64,000 bases of DNA from JAEUHZ01 sp964552795 (GTDB lineage: Bacteria > Planctomycetota > UBA1135 > GCA-002686595), in NCBI GenBank assembly GCA_964552795.1, contig CAZKIO010000011.1, positions 28,443-92,442 on the forward strand. The letters are read 5' to 3'. Under the pieces are notes generated by a model, which saw nothing but the letters and a program-made list of their open reading frames with translations, was not told the DNA's origin and did not search any database. Of the stretch, positions 7,970 through 15,512 are shown piece by piece. Each line of letters opens with the position of its first letter. Positions within the stretch are counted from its first letter, which is position 1. The translations under genes and the position numbers were made by a program.

Positions 7970-8125
7970 GGCGGTGCGAGTGTAGTCGCGGGGCGGTCGC
8001 TGCGGGATCAGGGACGTTCCGCCGTCGCCACCGACGCACCGCTGCCGAGCGCCGGGCCGATGCTCCCGGACCTGGAGAACGGGAGCCGCGCCTCAATTCA
8101 CCGGATCATGCAACGGGGAACGGGC

Positions 8126-8151
8126 CCTGGGTCGCGGCCCTCGGACCCAGG
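8126..8151 (-). terminator. Hairpin downstream of the sigma-54 regulator
   Basis: CCTGGGTC (8126-8133) and GACCCAGG (8144-8151) form an 8-bp stem immediately after the minus-strand stop at 8152. No T-run follows on the minus strand, so terminator function is only suggested by position. Confidence 0.4.
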
Positions 8152-9543
8152 CTACGTCACCAGCCCGCACGAGCGCCAAAGCTTCATCTTGTTCGACAGC
8201 GTGCGCGCGGTGACTCCAAGACGTCGCGCGGCCTCGGTCTTGTTGCCGCGCGCGGCCTGCAGCGTGGCCAGGATCGAGACGCGCTCGATCTCCTCCAGCT
8301 TGCGGTTCGCGAGCTGCGGGCCGAGCGCCTCGGTCGGGAGGGCCGCGCCGCCGGTCGTGCCGGGCGCGGACCCGCTGGAACTGGGGCTGAGCGCGAGGTC
8401 GGCGACGTCGATGCGCGTGTGGCGCAGCGCGACGACGGCGCGCTGGATCGCGTTCTCGACCTCGCGCACGTTGCCGGGCCAGTTCCAGACCTGCAGCGCG
8501 TCGATGGCCTCGGGCGTGAACGTCGGCACGTCCAGGCCCGCGCGGCGCGCGTAGTGCTGCGCGAAGTGCTGCGCCAGCGGCACGATGTCCTCGCGGCGGT
8601 CGCGCAGGGGCGCGAGGCGCACGGGCAGGACGTTGAGCCGGTAGAACAGCTCCTCGCGGAACCGGCCGGCGCGCACGTCGGCGGCGAGATCGCGGTTCGT
8701 GGTGCACAGGATGCGCACGTCGACCTTCGTCGGGCCGGTCGCGCCGACGCGCTCGAACTCCTCCTCCTGCACCAGGCGCAGGAGCCGCGCCTGCAGCGCG
8801 GGCGAGAGGTCGCCGACCTCGTCGAGCAGCAGCGTGCCGCCCTCGGCCAGCTCGATGCGGCCCTCGCGGGCGCGGTTCGCGCCGGGGAAGGCGCCGCGCT
8901 CGTGGCCGAACAGCTCGAGCAGCAGCAGTTGCTCGGGGACCGCGGCGCAGCCGACGCGGATGAACGGGCCCGTCTTGCGCGTGCCGCACTCGTGGATGTA
9001 GTGCGCGAGGCGCTCCTTGCCGGTGCCGCTCTCGCCCGAGATCAGGACCGTGCCCTTGCTGCGCGCGTAACGCGCGGCGGTGCGCAGCGTCTCCAGCATC
9101 GCCGGGCTCTTGGCCACCATGCCAGGCGTGGAGGAGCTCATCTCCTGGCGCAGGTACTCGTTCTCGCGGATCAGACGTGCGGTGCGCTCGATGCGCTCGA
9201 TCACGACGCCCAGCGACTCGTGCGTGCAGGGCTTCAGCAGCACGTCGGATGCGCCGGCCTTCATGGCCTGCACCGCCGACTCCAGCCGGTTCTGCGCCGC
9301 GACCATGACCGACGGCACGCCGGGGACCTGCTCGCGGATGCGGCGCACGAGGTCGACGACGTCGCCGCTGGGGCCGGCGAGATCGGCGAGCACGAGGTCG
9401 GGCTGTCCCGAGGTCGCGCGGTCGAGCGCTTCCTGGCCGCTGCCGGCTTCGATCGGCTTGTAGCCCAGGGCGGTGACCGCCTCGACCAGGAACTCACGGC
9501 TGAGCTGGTCGTCGTCGACCACCAGGATGCGTTGGATGGACAT
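8152..9543 (-). CDS. NtrC-type response regulator with altered GAFTGA loop
   Basis: A 463-residue regulator: receiver (1-120; acidic cluster Asp10-12, acceptor Asp54, Lys104), AAA+ domain (145-380; Walker A GESGTGKE 170-177, Walker B LLLDEVG 238-244), and a Fis-type helix-turn-helix at the C-terminus (NKTEAARRLGVT). Family members are phosphorylated by a sensor kinase and drive sigma-54 RNA polymerase. Two departures are visible. The sigma-54-contacting GAFTGA loop reads GAFPGA (217-222), and the switch Thr/Ser of the receiver is Ala82. The protein may therefore contact sigma-54 differently, or work as a repressor or with another polymerase form. It lies 78 bases downstream of a kinase-like gene and is probably in its operon. 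Confidence 0.9.
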   Translation of the reverse strand: MSIQRILVVDDDQLSREFLVEAVTALGYKPIEAGSGQEALDRATSGQPDLVLADLAGPSGDVVDLVRRIREQVPGVPSVMVAAQNRLESAVQAMKAGASDVLLKPCTHESLGVVIERIERTARLIRENEYLRQEMSSSTPGMVAKSPAMLETLRTAARYARSKGTVLISGESGTGKERLAHYIHECGTRKTGPFIRVGCAAVPEQLLLLELFGHERGAFPGANRAREGRIELAEGGTLLLDEVGDLSPALQARLLRLVQEEEFERVGATGPTKVDVRILCTTNRDLAADVRAGRFREELFYRLNVLPVRLAPLRDRREDIVPLAQHFAQHYARRAGLDVPTFTPEAIDALQVWNWPGNVREVENAIQRAVVALRHTRIDVADLALSPSSSGSAPGTTGGAALPTEALGPQLANRKLEEIERVSILATLQAARGNKTEAARRLGVTARTLSNKMKLWRSCGLVT

Positions 9544-9621
9544 CGTGCTTCTCGTTACGCGGTCAACTTCGGTGTGCGATGCGTCGCATGGTTCGTGACG
9601 TTTGCCGGCAGCGTCGGTCTT

Positions 9622-10269
9622 TCAGGCCGCGCTCCCCGGTGATTCGTGGAGGGCGAGAACGGTCAGCAGCGCCGCGCTCTCACGCCGCACGCTCGCGCCC
9701 AGGCGCGTGAGGTCGCGCTCGGCGACCGCCAGCCCCAGCGCCAGCAGCGGCCGGCCGTCGCGTTGCGCATCCGTCGCCGCGCCGGCAGTGTTCTCGGCCG
9801 AAATCGCGAAGACCGTACGTTCCTCCGCGGAACGCACGTGCAGGGCGACGTTTCCGCCGGCGCACAGCTCGTGCTCGATCAGGTACGCGAGGCAGCGCGA
9901 CAGCATCGGGCCGTCGATGCGGACCCGGCGCGCGGGCTGGTCGTACGAGACCAGGACGCGCTGGCGCAGCGGCGCGGAGAACGCCTGCACGGCGCCCAGT
10001 CCGATCTCCTCGTGCGTGCAGTCGATCGGCCGCGGCTCGGCAGGCATCGACCAGTCAAGGACCGCGCGCAGGTCGTGGCCCAGGTGCTCCAACTCGCGCA
10101 GCGTGGCCAGCACGGTCGCGTTCTGCGACCCTTCGCGCGGCAGCGTGCGTCCGAGCGACTCCAGCGTGGCGCGCACGGCCGCGAGGCGCGAGCGCAGCGA
10201 CCGCCCCGTGTCCTGAGCACAGGGCGACCAGGCGGCCGGGGCTGCCTGCAGGGTGGGAGTCGGGTGCAT
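9622..10269 (-). CDS. Degenerate histidine-kinase-like protein, partner of the NtrC-type regulator
   Basis: About 215 residues from the ATG at 10267-10269; in-frame ATGs at 10305 and 10335 are alternatives and none has a good Shine-Dalgarno, so the start is uncertain. The first half is helical (LRSRLAAVRATLESLG, LRELEHLGHDLRAVLDW) as in a dimerisation domain. The second half has the order of an HATPase domain: VRIDGPMLSRCLAYLIEHEL, then VALHVRSAEERTVFAISAENT, then LALGLAVAERDLTRLGASV. The N-box asparagines are not seen (YLIEHEL replaces NLIxNA) and no G1 DxGxG motif is clear, so ATP binding is doubtful. With the atypical regulator downstream it may form a non-canonical two-component pair acting by protein contact. 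Confidence 0.6.
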   Translation of the reverse strand: MHPTPTLQAAPAAWSPCAQDTGRSLRSRLAAVRATLESLGRTLPREGSQNATVLATLRELEHLGHDLRAVLDWSMPAEPRPIDCTHEEIGLGAVQAFSAPLRQRVLVSYDQPARRVRIDGPMLSRCLAYLIEHELCAGGNVALHVRSAEERTVFAISAENTAGAATDAQRDGRPLLALGLAVAERDLTRLGASVRRESAALLTVLALHESPGSAA

Positions 10270-10417
10270 CGAGAGGAAGTGCTTGCCGTCCGGCCGCGCC
10301 CGCATCGAAGGGGTGCGACGGATGTTTCGGCACATCCAGACGAGGCCTTGAAGGATCTTTCCCCGGGGTCGGGTCCCCGGCCGGCCCGGTCCCGCGGAGC
10401 GCGCGCGCGGACGGCGC

Positions 10418-11650
10418 TCAGCGGCGGTTCGGAGGCTTGGAGGCCCAGGTGCGCCAGGTCTCCTCGGCCTCGGGAACCGGGCTGCCGGCGAGGGCTTCCA
10501 GCGCCTGCAACTGCCGCGCGCGCAGGTGCTCCGCACGCTCGGCCGCCGGCGCCTCCGGCACGGCCTCGGTGAGCGCCATCAGGCACCCGCGCATCGCCTC
10601 GGGGCCGAGCGTGAGCATCCACGATAGCTTGGACCACGCGACCATGTGCGCCGGGCCGGTGAGGTCGGCGAAGTCGTCCCACTCCGCCATCTCCTTCCAC
10701 GTCGGAGCGAAGCCGTTGCCGATCAGCGCCTGCACGCGCGGGTCCCAGCGCTCCGCTCCCGGCTCGTCGCGTGCCGCGCCGCGCGCGTAGAGCGTGAAGC
10801 GTTCGTCGACGTTGCGCGAGACGACGTGCGACCAGCCGTACTTGAACCAGATCGGCGCCTGCGTGCCCTGATTGCGGAAGCCGTCGATCAGGTTGAGCGC
10901 GACGTTGGCCGCGACCTGCGCGTGCAGCGCGGCGTCGAGCTCGTGGCCCCACGAACGCACCGCCTCCATGCTGATCCCGAAGAACAGCGTCTCGCCCGGC
11001 AGCCGCTCGCGGATCGGGTCCGTGCCCTGCCGGTCGAGCGCAAGGCGCACGAACCGCGCGAGCGTGGAGCGCCGCTCGCACAGGAGCACCGTGAACTTCG
11101 CCGGCATGCCCAGGTGCGGGCCGGGCGCGATCCGCGGCGGGCCGTCCGCCCTTCCCTCGCCGAAGTCGGCGTCCTCGACGCCGAAGTCGCGGCGGAACGC
11201 GGCGTGCACCGCCTCGATCCGCCGCGCGTACAGGTGCAGCCGCAGCCACGGGTCGAGGCGCGCAGGCGAAGGCTTGGTGCCCGGGAACAGCTCCTTCAGG
11301 CGCGCGACCTCCTCCTCGATCCGCTTCTTCTCGATGCGGTCGGCGCGCGGCTTGTACGTCGCCAGCGTCGAGCCGATGCGGAAGTGCTCCGTCTCGACCC
11401 ACAGGACGCCCTGGCCCAGCTCGCGCTCGATCGCGTCGGTCGTCCAGCCCTCGCACCAGGGGAACGGCCCGAGCGAGATGTACCTCGCGCGGTCGAAGGC
11501 TTCGCGTTCGCCGCGCGAGTACGGGTCCTGGCGCTCGAAGGACTCCGGCCGGGAGTCCTCCTGGGCGTGCACCGGAGAGAGTCTCGGCGCGGCACCCAGG
11601 AGGATGCAGGCGGCGAGCAGGGCTCTCCCTCCGCCTGCGGTACCGGTCAT
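10418..11650 (-). CDS. Secreted protein of unknown function (peptidase-MA-like fold suspected)
   Basis: A 410-residue protein with a signal peptide (RALLAACILLGAAPRLSPVHAQ). The mature part has the flow of DUF1570/peptidase-MA-like proteins: an early WVETEHFRIGSTL strand, a long helical middle with LFPG and LYARRIEAVHAAF, a FGISMEAV...LHAQVAANVALN helix where the zinc motif HExxH would be, and then PIWFKYGWSHVVS, as in the segment following the active site. The HExxH itself is not present, so it is probably not a working metalloprotease. It precedes the kinase-like gene on the same strand and follows the thioredoxin-like gene. The function assignment is weak; the secreted nature is firm. Confidence 0.65.
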   Translation of the reverse strand: MTGTAGGGRALLAACILLGAAPRLSPVHAQEDSRPESFERQDPYSRGEREAFDRARYISLGPFPWCEGWTTDAIERELGQGVLWVETEHFRIGSTLATYKPRADRIEKKRIEEEVARLKELFPGTKPSPARLDPWLRLHLYARRIEAVHAAFRRDFGVEDADFGEGRADGPPRIAPGPHLGMPAKFTVLLCERRSTLARFVRLALDRQGTDPIRERLPGETLFFGISMEAVRSWGHELDAALHAQVAANVALNLIDGFRNQGTQAPIWFKYGWSHVVSRNVDERFTLYARGAARDEPGAERWDPRVQALIGNGFAPTWKEMAEWDDFADLTGPAHMVAWSKLSWMLTLGPEAMRGCLMALTEAVPEAPAAERAEHLRARQLQALEALAGSPVPEAEETWRTWASKPPNRR

Positions 11651-11660
11651 CCCGTTCGCA

Positions 11661-12614
11661 TCAGCGTCCGGCGGCCGGACGCAGCTTGGCCTCGAACAGA
11701 CGCTCGATCGCCTCGCGCGCCTCGGCGGCGTCCTTCTCGAGCTCCTCGATCTCCGCCTGCGTCTTCCTGACCTTCGCCGGATCGACGCGCGGCGTCTCCA
11801 TCAGCTCGCCCTTGCGCACCTTCAGCTCGGCGATCCTGGTCTCCATCTGGTCGACGCGGTCCAGCGCGTGGAGCACCTGCTTCACGGCCTTGCTCGGGTC
11901 GAGGTCGTAGCTCTTCGCGAGCGTCTTCTCCATCGCGGTCCACAGGCTGACGCGCGACGTGTCCGACTCCAGCGGCAGCTTCTCCGAGCCGTCGACCGCC
12001 GACACGAACAGGTGCTCGGCGTCGTTGGTCGGGAACAGGCTGTTGAACGGATGGTCGGGCTCGACCACGTCGACCGGCAGCTTCACGCAGTGGAACCAGC
12101 GCGCGAGGATCAGCGTGCGCTCGTTGTTCTCGGTGCGCGAGAGCAGCGCGTCGTCCGTCTTGTTGCAGACGGAGCACTCGCGCAGCACGAGCAGCGGCCG
12201 CGGATCGTCGCCGGCCAGCACCTGCAGGGCCACTTCGCGCGGCAACGCCGCGCGGCGCGCCTCGACGCTGGTGCCGTGCTCGGCCGCCTCGGGCGCCGCG
12301 AGCTTGTGGACCGGGTAGTTCCAGCGCAGGTCCATCAGCTTGCGCGCGCCTTCGCTGCGCGGCGCGGTGGCCACGGGCGCGGTGGGCATGTTCTTCGGAG
12401 CCTTCACTCCGCCGGTCGCGCCGGGCCCCGAGGTCACCGGTCCGCCGCCGCCGCCTCCTCCGCCACCCGCGCCGGGGGCGCGTCCATCACCGGGAGACGG
12501 CGAACTCGCCGTCGGCCGGGGACGTCAACATCCGGGGAACGCTTTCGCCGGCATCCACGCCGCGCCCAGCGTCAAGGCGGCGAGGCCGGCGGCCACTGCG
12601 TACTTCGCTTGCAT
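11661..12614 (-). CDS. Secreted CxxC protein with in-frame TGA: candidate selenoprotein or interrupted gene
   Basis: The ATG at 12612-12614 has a strong GAGGAGA Shine-Dalgarno and opens a clean signal peptide (YAVAAGLAALTLGAAWMPAKA) followed by FPGC. Codon 30 is TGA (12525-12527). The same frame then continues through a proline/glycine linker with nine consecutive Gly into a 200-residue domain that has RECSVCNK (Cys147, Cys150), a LFVSAVDGSEKLPL strand and a long C-terminal coiled coil. The domain looks like a thioredoxin-fold protein. Without the first 30 codons the protein would have no export signal and only a GTG at 12437 without Shine-Dalgarno. A hairpin sits 11 bases past the TGA. Either UGA is read as selenocysteine, or a nonsense change or error splits the gene. 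Confidence 0.6.
12490..12519 (-). promoter_or_regulatory. Hairpin 3' of the in-frame TGA, possible bacterial SECIS
   Basis: Read on the minus strand, the TGA is followed by 11 bases, then GACGGCG, loop AGTT, CGCCGTC (12496-12513), a perfect 7-bp stem. CCGG/CCGG pairs form a lower stem across a 2x2 internal loop. The apical loop begins 18 bases after the TGA; in the known fdhF SECIS, as I recall it, the loop begins about 17 bases after UGA and contains GU, as does this one. High GC makes chance hairpins common, so this is suggestive only. Confidence 0.35.
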
Positions 12615-12748
12615 CGAATTGTCTCCTCGGGCGGGGCCGTGCCCCGCGGGTACCGGGTCCAGAACCCTTATACACCCGTCCCGCCGAGGCGTGGCAAGGC
12701 CCGGCGGCGAGATCCCGGGAAACCCGGGCGAGGCCCCGCGGCGGGCCG

Positions 12749-13372
12749 CTAGTGGACGCCCTTGGCCTGCAGGAGCTTCCCGAGCTGGGTGCGCGCCCGG
12801 GTGTGCATCATCCGCGCCGCGTCGGCGCTGGAGGCGCCCACGACCTCGGCGACCTCCTCCCACGACGAGCCGGCGTAGTCGCGCAGGAGGATCAGCTCGC
12901 GGTAGTTCTCCGGCAGCGCGTGCAGGCACGCCTCGACGAGGCCGGACTCCTCGGCCTGGCGCACCTGGATCGACGGCGTCGACGTCGGCGCCGGGGGCTG
13001 GATCGTGCTCTCGCCGTCGGGGCCGCCGCCGTCCAGCGGAACCTCGTGCGCCGACGAGCGGCGTTCGGCGTTGAAGTACTTGGCCTTGGCCGAGATCCGG
13101 TTCTGCACGATCGTCGCCAGCCAGCGGATCAGGCTCGACTCGCCGCGCGTCTCGAAGCGGTCGAGGCTCTGCAGCGCCTCGATCAGCGCCTCCTGCGCGA
13201 TGTCGCCCGACTCCACGTTGCGCCGCAGGCGCGGGCCGATGCGCGCGCGCACGATGCCGAGCACGCGGTCGGAGTAGCGCGCGAACAGCTCCTCGCGAGC
13301 CTCACCGACTCCGTTCTGCGCTTCGCGGACGAGATCGAGCGTGGGGAGGTCTTTCCATTCGCCGTCGTCCAT
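12749..13372 (-). CDS. ECF-type RNA polymerase sigma factor
   Basis: A 207-residue sigma-70 family protein with only regions 2 and 4. Region 2 is seen as LFARYSDRVLGIVRARIGPRLRRNVESGDIAQEALIEALQ and the following RWLATIVQNRI; region 4 as LPENYRELILLRDYAGSSWEEVAEVVGASSADAARMMHTRARTQL, a helix-turn-helix for -35 recognition. The 50-residue linker is long and Pro/Gly-rich. It begins 7 bases after the stop of the Ser/Thr kinase and is probably its translational neighbour, so kinase signalling may control it. This kinase-linked, planctomycete-type ECF group often lacks a separate anti-sigma factor, and none is seen here. Confidence 0.93.
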   Translation of the reverse strand: MDDGEWKDLPTLDLVREAQNGVGEAREELFARYSDRVLGIVRARIGPRLRRNVESGDIAQEALIEALQSLDRFETRGESSLIRWLATIVQNRISAKAKYFNAERRSSAHEVPLDGGGPDGESTIQPPAPTSTPSIQVRQAEESGLVEACLHALPENYRELILLRDYAGSSWEEVAEVVGASSADAARMMHTRARTQLGKLLQAKGVH

Positions 13373-13379
13373 CTTCGGG

Positions 13380-15413
13380 TCAACTCTTCTTGCGCACCTG
13401 CAGGACCTGCTGGATCCACTTCATGCGGCCGTCCTTCGAGACGTCCTGTTGGGCGCCCTGCCGCGGCACCAGATTACGAAAGACCTCGAGGCGTTCCTCG
13501 GTCGGGATCTGGTCGGGCGTGTACCCCCCCCGCGCAGGCCCCGCCAGGGCCTCGAAGGTGCGCATGGCGTCGGCGTAGGCCACCGGCAGGGTGCGTTCGA
13601 TCCGCTGTCGCTCGAGCTGGTCGAACCACAGCTCGATGTCCGGCGAGCGCTCCGCGCGCGCCATGAACAGCACGCCTTCCTCGGGGTCGGCGCCGTCGAA
13701 CCACCAGCACTCGAACTCCGCGCGCGAGCCCTCCTTCACGAACTGGAACCACTGCGCGGGCTCTTCGCTCGAGTTCAGGCGCCGCGGGCGCAGCGGCAGG
13801 AACGAGAGGCCGTTCGGTCCGCCGCCGGTGATTGCCGCGGCGTACACCCAGGTGTCCGACGGGGCCTCGATCGAGACGCCGAGCAGCTCGCGTTCGCTGG
13901 CCGGCGACATCTCGACCGCCTCGACCGTGCCGATCGGCTGCACGGTGCTCCAGCCGCGCTGGAAGTGGAACGTCGAGAGCGCCGGCGGCGACCAGCGGTT
14001 GGCCGCCTCCGCGCGCATGTAGGCGCCCAGGCCCAGCGCCGCCACGCCCAGCACCAGCGCGGCGAACGCCGGACGGCGCGCGGCCCAGCCCGCGCGCAGC
14101 GCCGCGCCGTGCACGAACCCGGTCGACGCATGCACGTTCGGCAGTCCGCGCACGAAGCGCCGCAGGTCCTCGGCCATCTGCGCCGCGGTCGCGTAGCGCT
14201 CCTCGGGCTTCGCCGCGAGCGCCTTGGCGCAGATCGCGCGCAGGCTGCGCGGCACCGCGCTGCCCAGCGCGGCGACCTGCCGCGCCGGCCCCGCGCTGAC
14301 GCGCGCGAGGAAGCTCAAGACGTCCTCGGTCTCGCCGCGCGACTGCGCGCGCTCGAAGCTGAGCAGCTCGTACAGCACGAGGCCCAGCTGGTAGGTGTCG
14401 GTGCGCACGTCCGAACCCGAGCGCAGGTTGCGCGCCTGCTCGGGCGCGAAGTACTCGGGGGTGCCGCGCAGCGCGCCCGAGTCCTCGCCCAGCGGCCGCA
14501 CCGGCGCCGACAGGCCGAAATCGAGCACGACGGGGTCGCCGCCCGGCCGCAGCACGACGTTGTTGGGCTTCAGGTCGCGATGGACGAGCCCCTGGCCGTG
14601 CGCGAGGCCGATCGCCTCGGCCACGGTCGCCAGGATGCGCGCGACGGTGCGCGGCCAGCTCCGGTCGTCGATGCGGTCGACGAGAGCGCGCGCCTCCTCC
14701 TCGGGGGTCGCGTCGCGCGAGCGCTCGAGCAGCGCACGCAGGCGCTCCGGCCGACGCGCGGGCGGTGCGCCCGCCTTCTCCTCGCGCACCAGCTCGTCCA
14801 GGACCTTCGAGAGGTCCAGGCCGCGCACGAGGTCCATCACGATGTACGAGTGCGCCTTGTCGCGGCGGATGTCGAGGACGCGCACGAGGTTCGGGCTGTC
14901 CAGGCGCGCCAGCGCGGCGGCCTCGGCGTGCGCGATCGACTCCCACTCCTCGGCCGTGCCGGCCTGGCCTTGCGCGTTGAAGACCTTGATCGCCACCTCG
15001 CGGCCCAGCTCGGTGTCGCTCGCCGCGAACACGACGCTCATGCCGCCGCGGCCGAGCGGCGCGAGGATCCGGTAGCGGTTCGCGAGCATCACGCCGGGAG
15101 CCAGCTGGGCGGGCAGCGTGCGCCCGGCCAGCTGGTTGGCGCGCACGATGTTCTGGAACGCCTTGCGGTCGACCGCGCGCGGCAGCCGCGCGAGGAACGA
15201 TTCCAGCGTCACCGCCTCGCCGCGCGAGACGCGCCAGGCGTATTCCTCGGCCAGCGCCTCGCGGCGGAAGCGGTCGCGCATCTCTCCGAGCGGCAGCGTC
15301 CCGGCCCAGCCCTCCAGGTCGGCTGCGCCGTGCTGGGCCAACGCGAGCAGGTAGCCGTCCAGGGCCCGGGTCAACTGCTCCTCGGGGCCGTTGGAATCGT
15401 GGTTTGCGGTCAT
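13380..15413 (-). CDS. Transmembrane Ser/Thr protein kinase (PknB/Hanks type)
   Basis: A 677-residue protein from the ATG at 15411-15413. An N-terminal helical region (1-110) is followed by the kinase domain: glycine loop GRGGMS (121-126), Lys143 in AIKVF, catalytic HRDLKPNN (278-285), DFG (298-300), and the GTPEYFAPE activation segment. One membrane segment (about 447-465) separates it from an extracytoplasmic C-terminal region of about 210 residues rich in aromatic residues, with no named domain recognised. This tail, which includes WVYAAAIT and WFQFVKEGSRAEFECWW, is a plausible sensor. The gene is divergent from the metacaspase-like lipoprotein (99 bases between starts) and immediately upstream of the ECF sigma factor. 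Substrates are unknown. Confidence 0.94.
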   Translation of the reverse strand: MTANHDSNGPEEQLTRALDGYLLALAQHGAADLEGWAGTLPLGEMRDRFRREALAEEYAWRVSRGEAVTLESFLARLPRAVDRKAFQNIVRANQLAGRTLPAQLAPGVMLANRYRILAPLGRGGMSVVFAASDTELGREVAIKVFNAQGQAGTAEEWESIAHAEAAALARLDSPNLVRVLDIRRDKAHSYIVMDLVRGLDLSKVLDELVREEKAGAPPARRPERLRALLERSRDATPEEEARALVDRIDDRSWPRTVARILATVAEAIGLAHGQGLVHRDLKPNNVVLRPGGDPVVLDFGLSAPVRPLGEDSGALRGTPEYFAPEQARNLRSGSDVRTDTYQLGLVLYELLSFERAQSRGETEDVLSFLARVSAGPARQVAALGSAVPRSLRAICAKALAAKPEERYATAAQMAEDLRRFVRGLPNVHASTGFVHGAALRAGWAARRPAFAALVLGVAALGLGAYMRAEAANRWSPPALSTFHFQRGWSTVQPIGTVEAVEMSPASERELLGVSIEAPSDTWVYAAAITGGGPNGLSFLPLRPRRLNSSEEPAQWFQFVKEGSRAEFECWWFDGADPEEGVLFMARAERSPDIELWFDQLERQRIERTLPVAYADAMRTFEALAGPARGGYTPDQIPTEERLEVFRNLVPRQGAQQDVSKDGRMKWIQQVLQVRKKS

Positions 15414-15512
15414 GTGGGGCCTTCTCGCTCCCGGGAGAGCCCTCGGGTCCGCAGTCGAACGCCGCGACGTTCGGCCGCCGGCCCGGTGGCTCTCGGTATC
15501 GTACGGCCTGCC

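Noticed and set aside
10335..10417. GC-rich CCGGGG/CCCCGG pair after the gene ending at 10418 as a terminator
   Set aside because: The stem is only six base pairs in a region of similar GC composition and is followed by GGAAAG, so I do not list it.
12437..12614. Separate 29-residue secreted peptide plus an independent downstream gene starting at GTG 12437
   Set aside because: Not excluded, but the shared frame, strong Shine-Dalgarno only at 12614, and lack of any export signal on the downstream part make one interrupted or recoded gene more likely. The alternative is kept in the entry.
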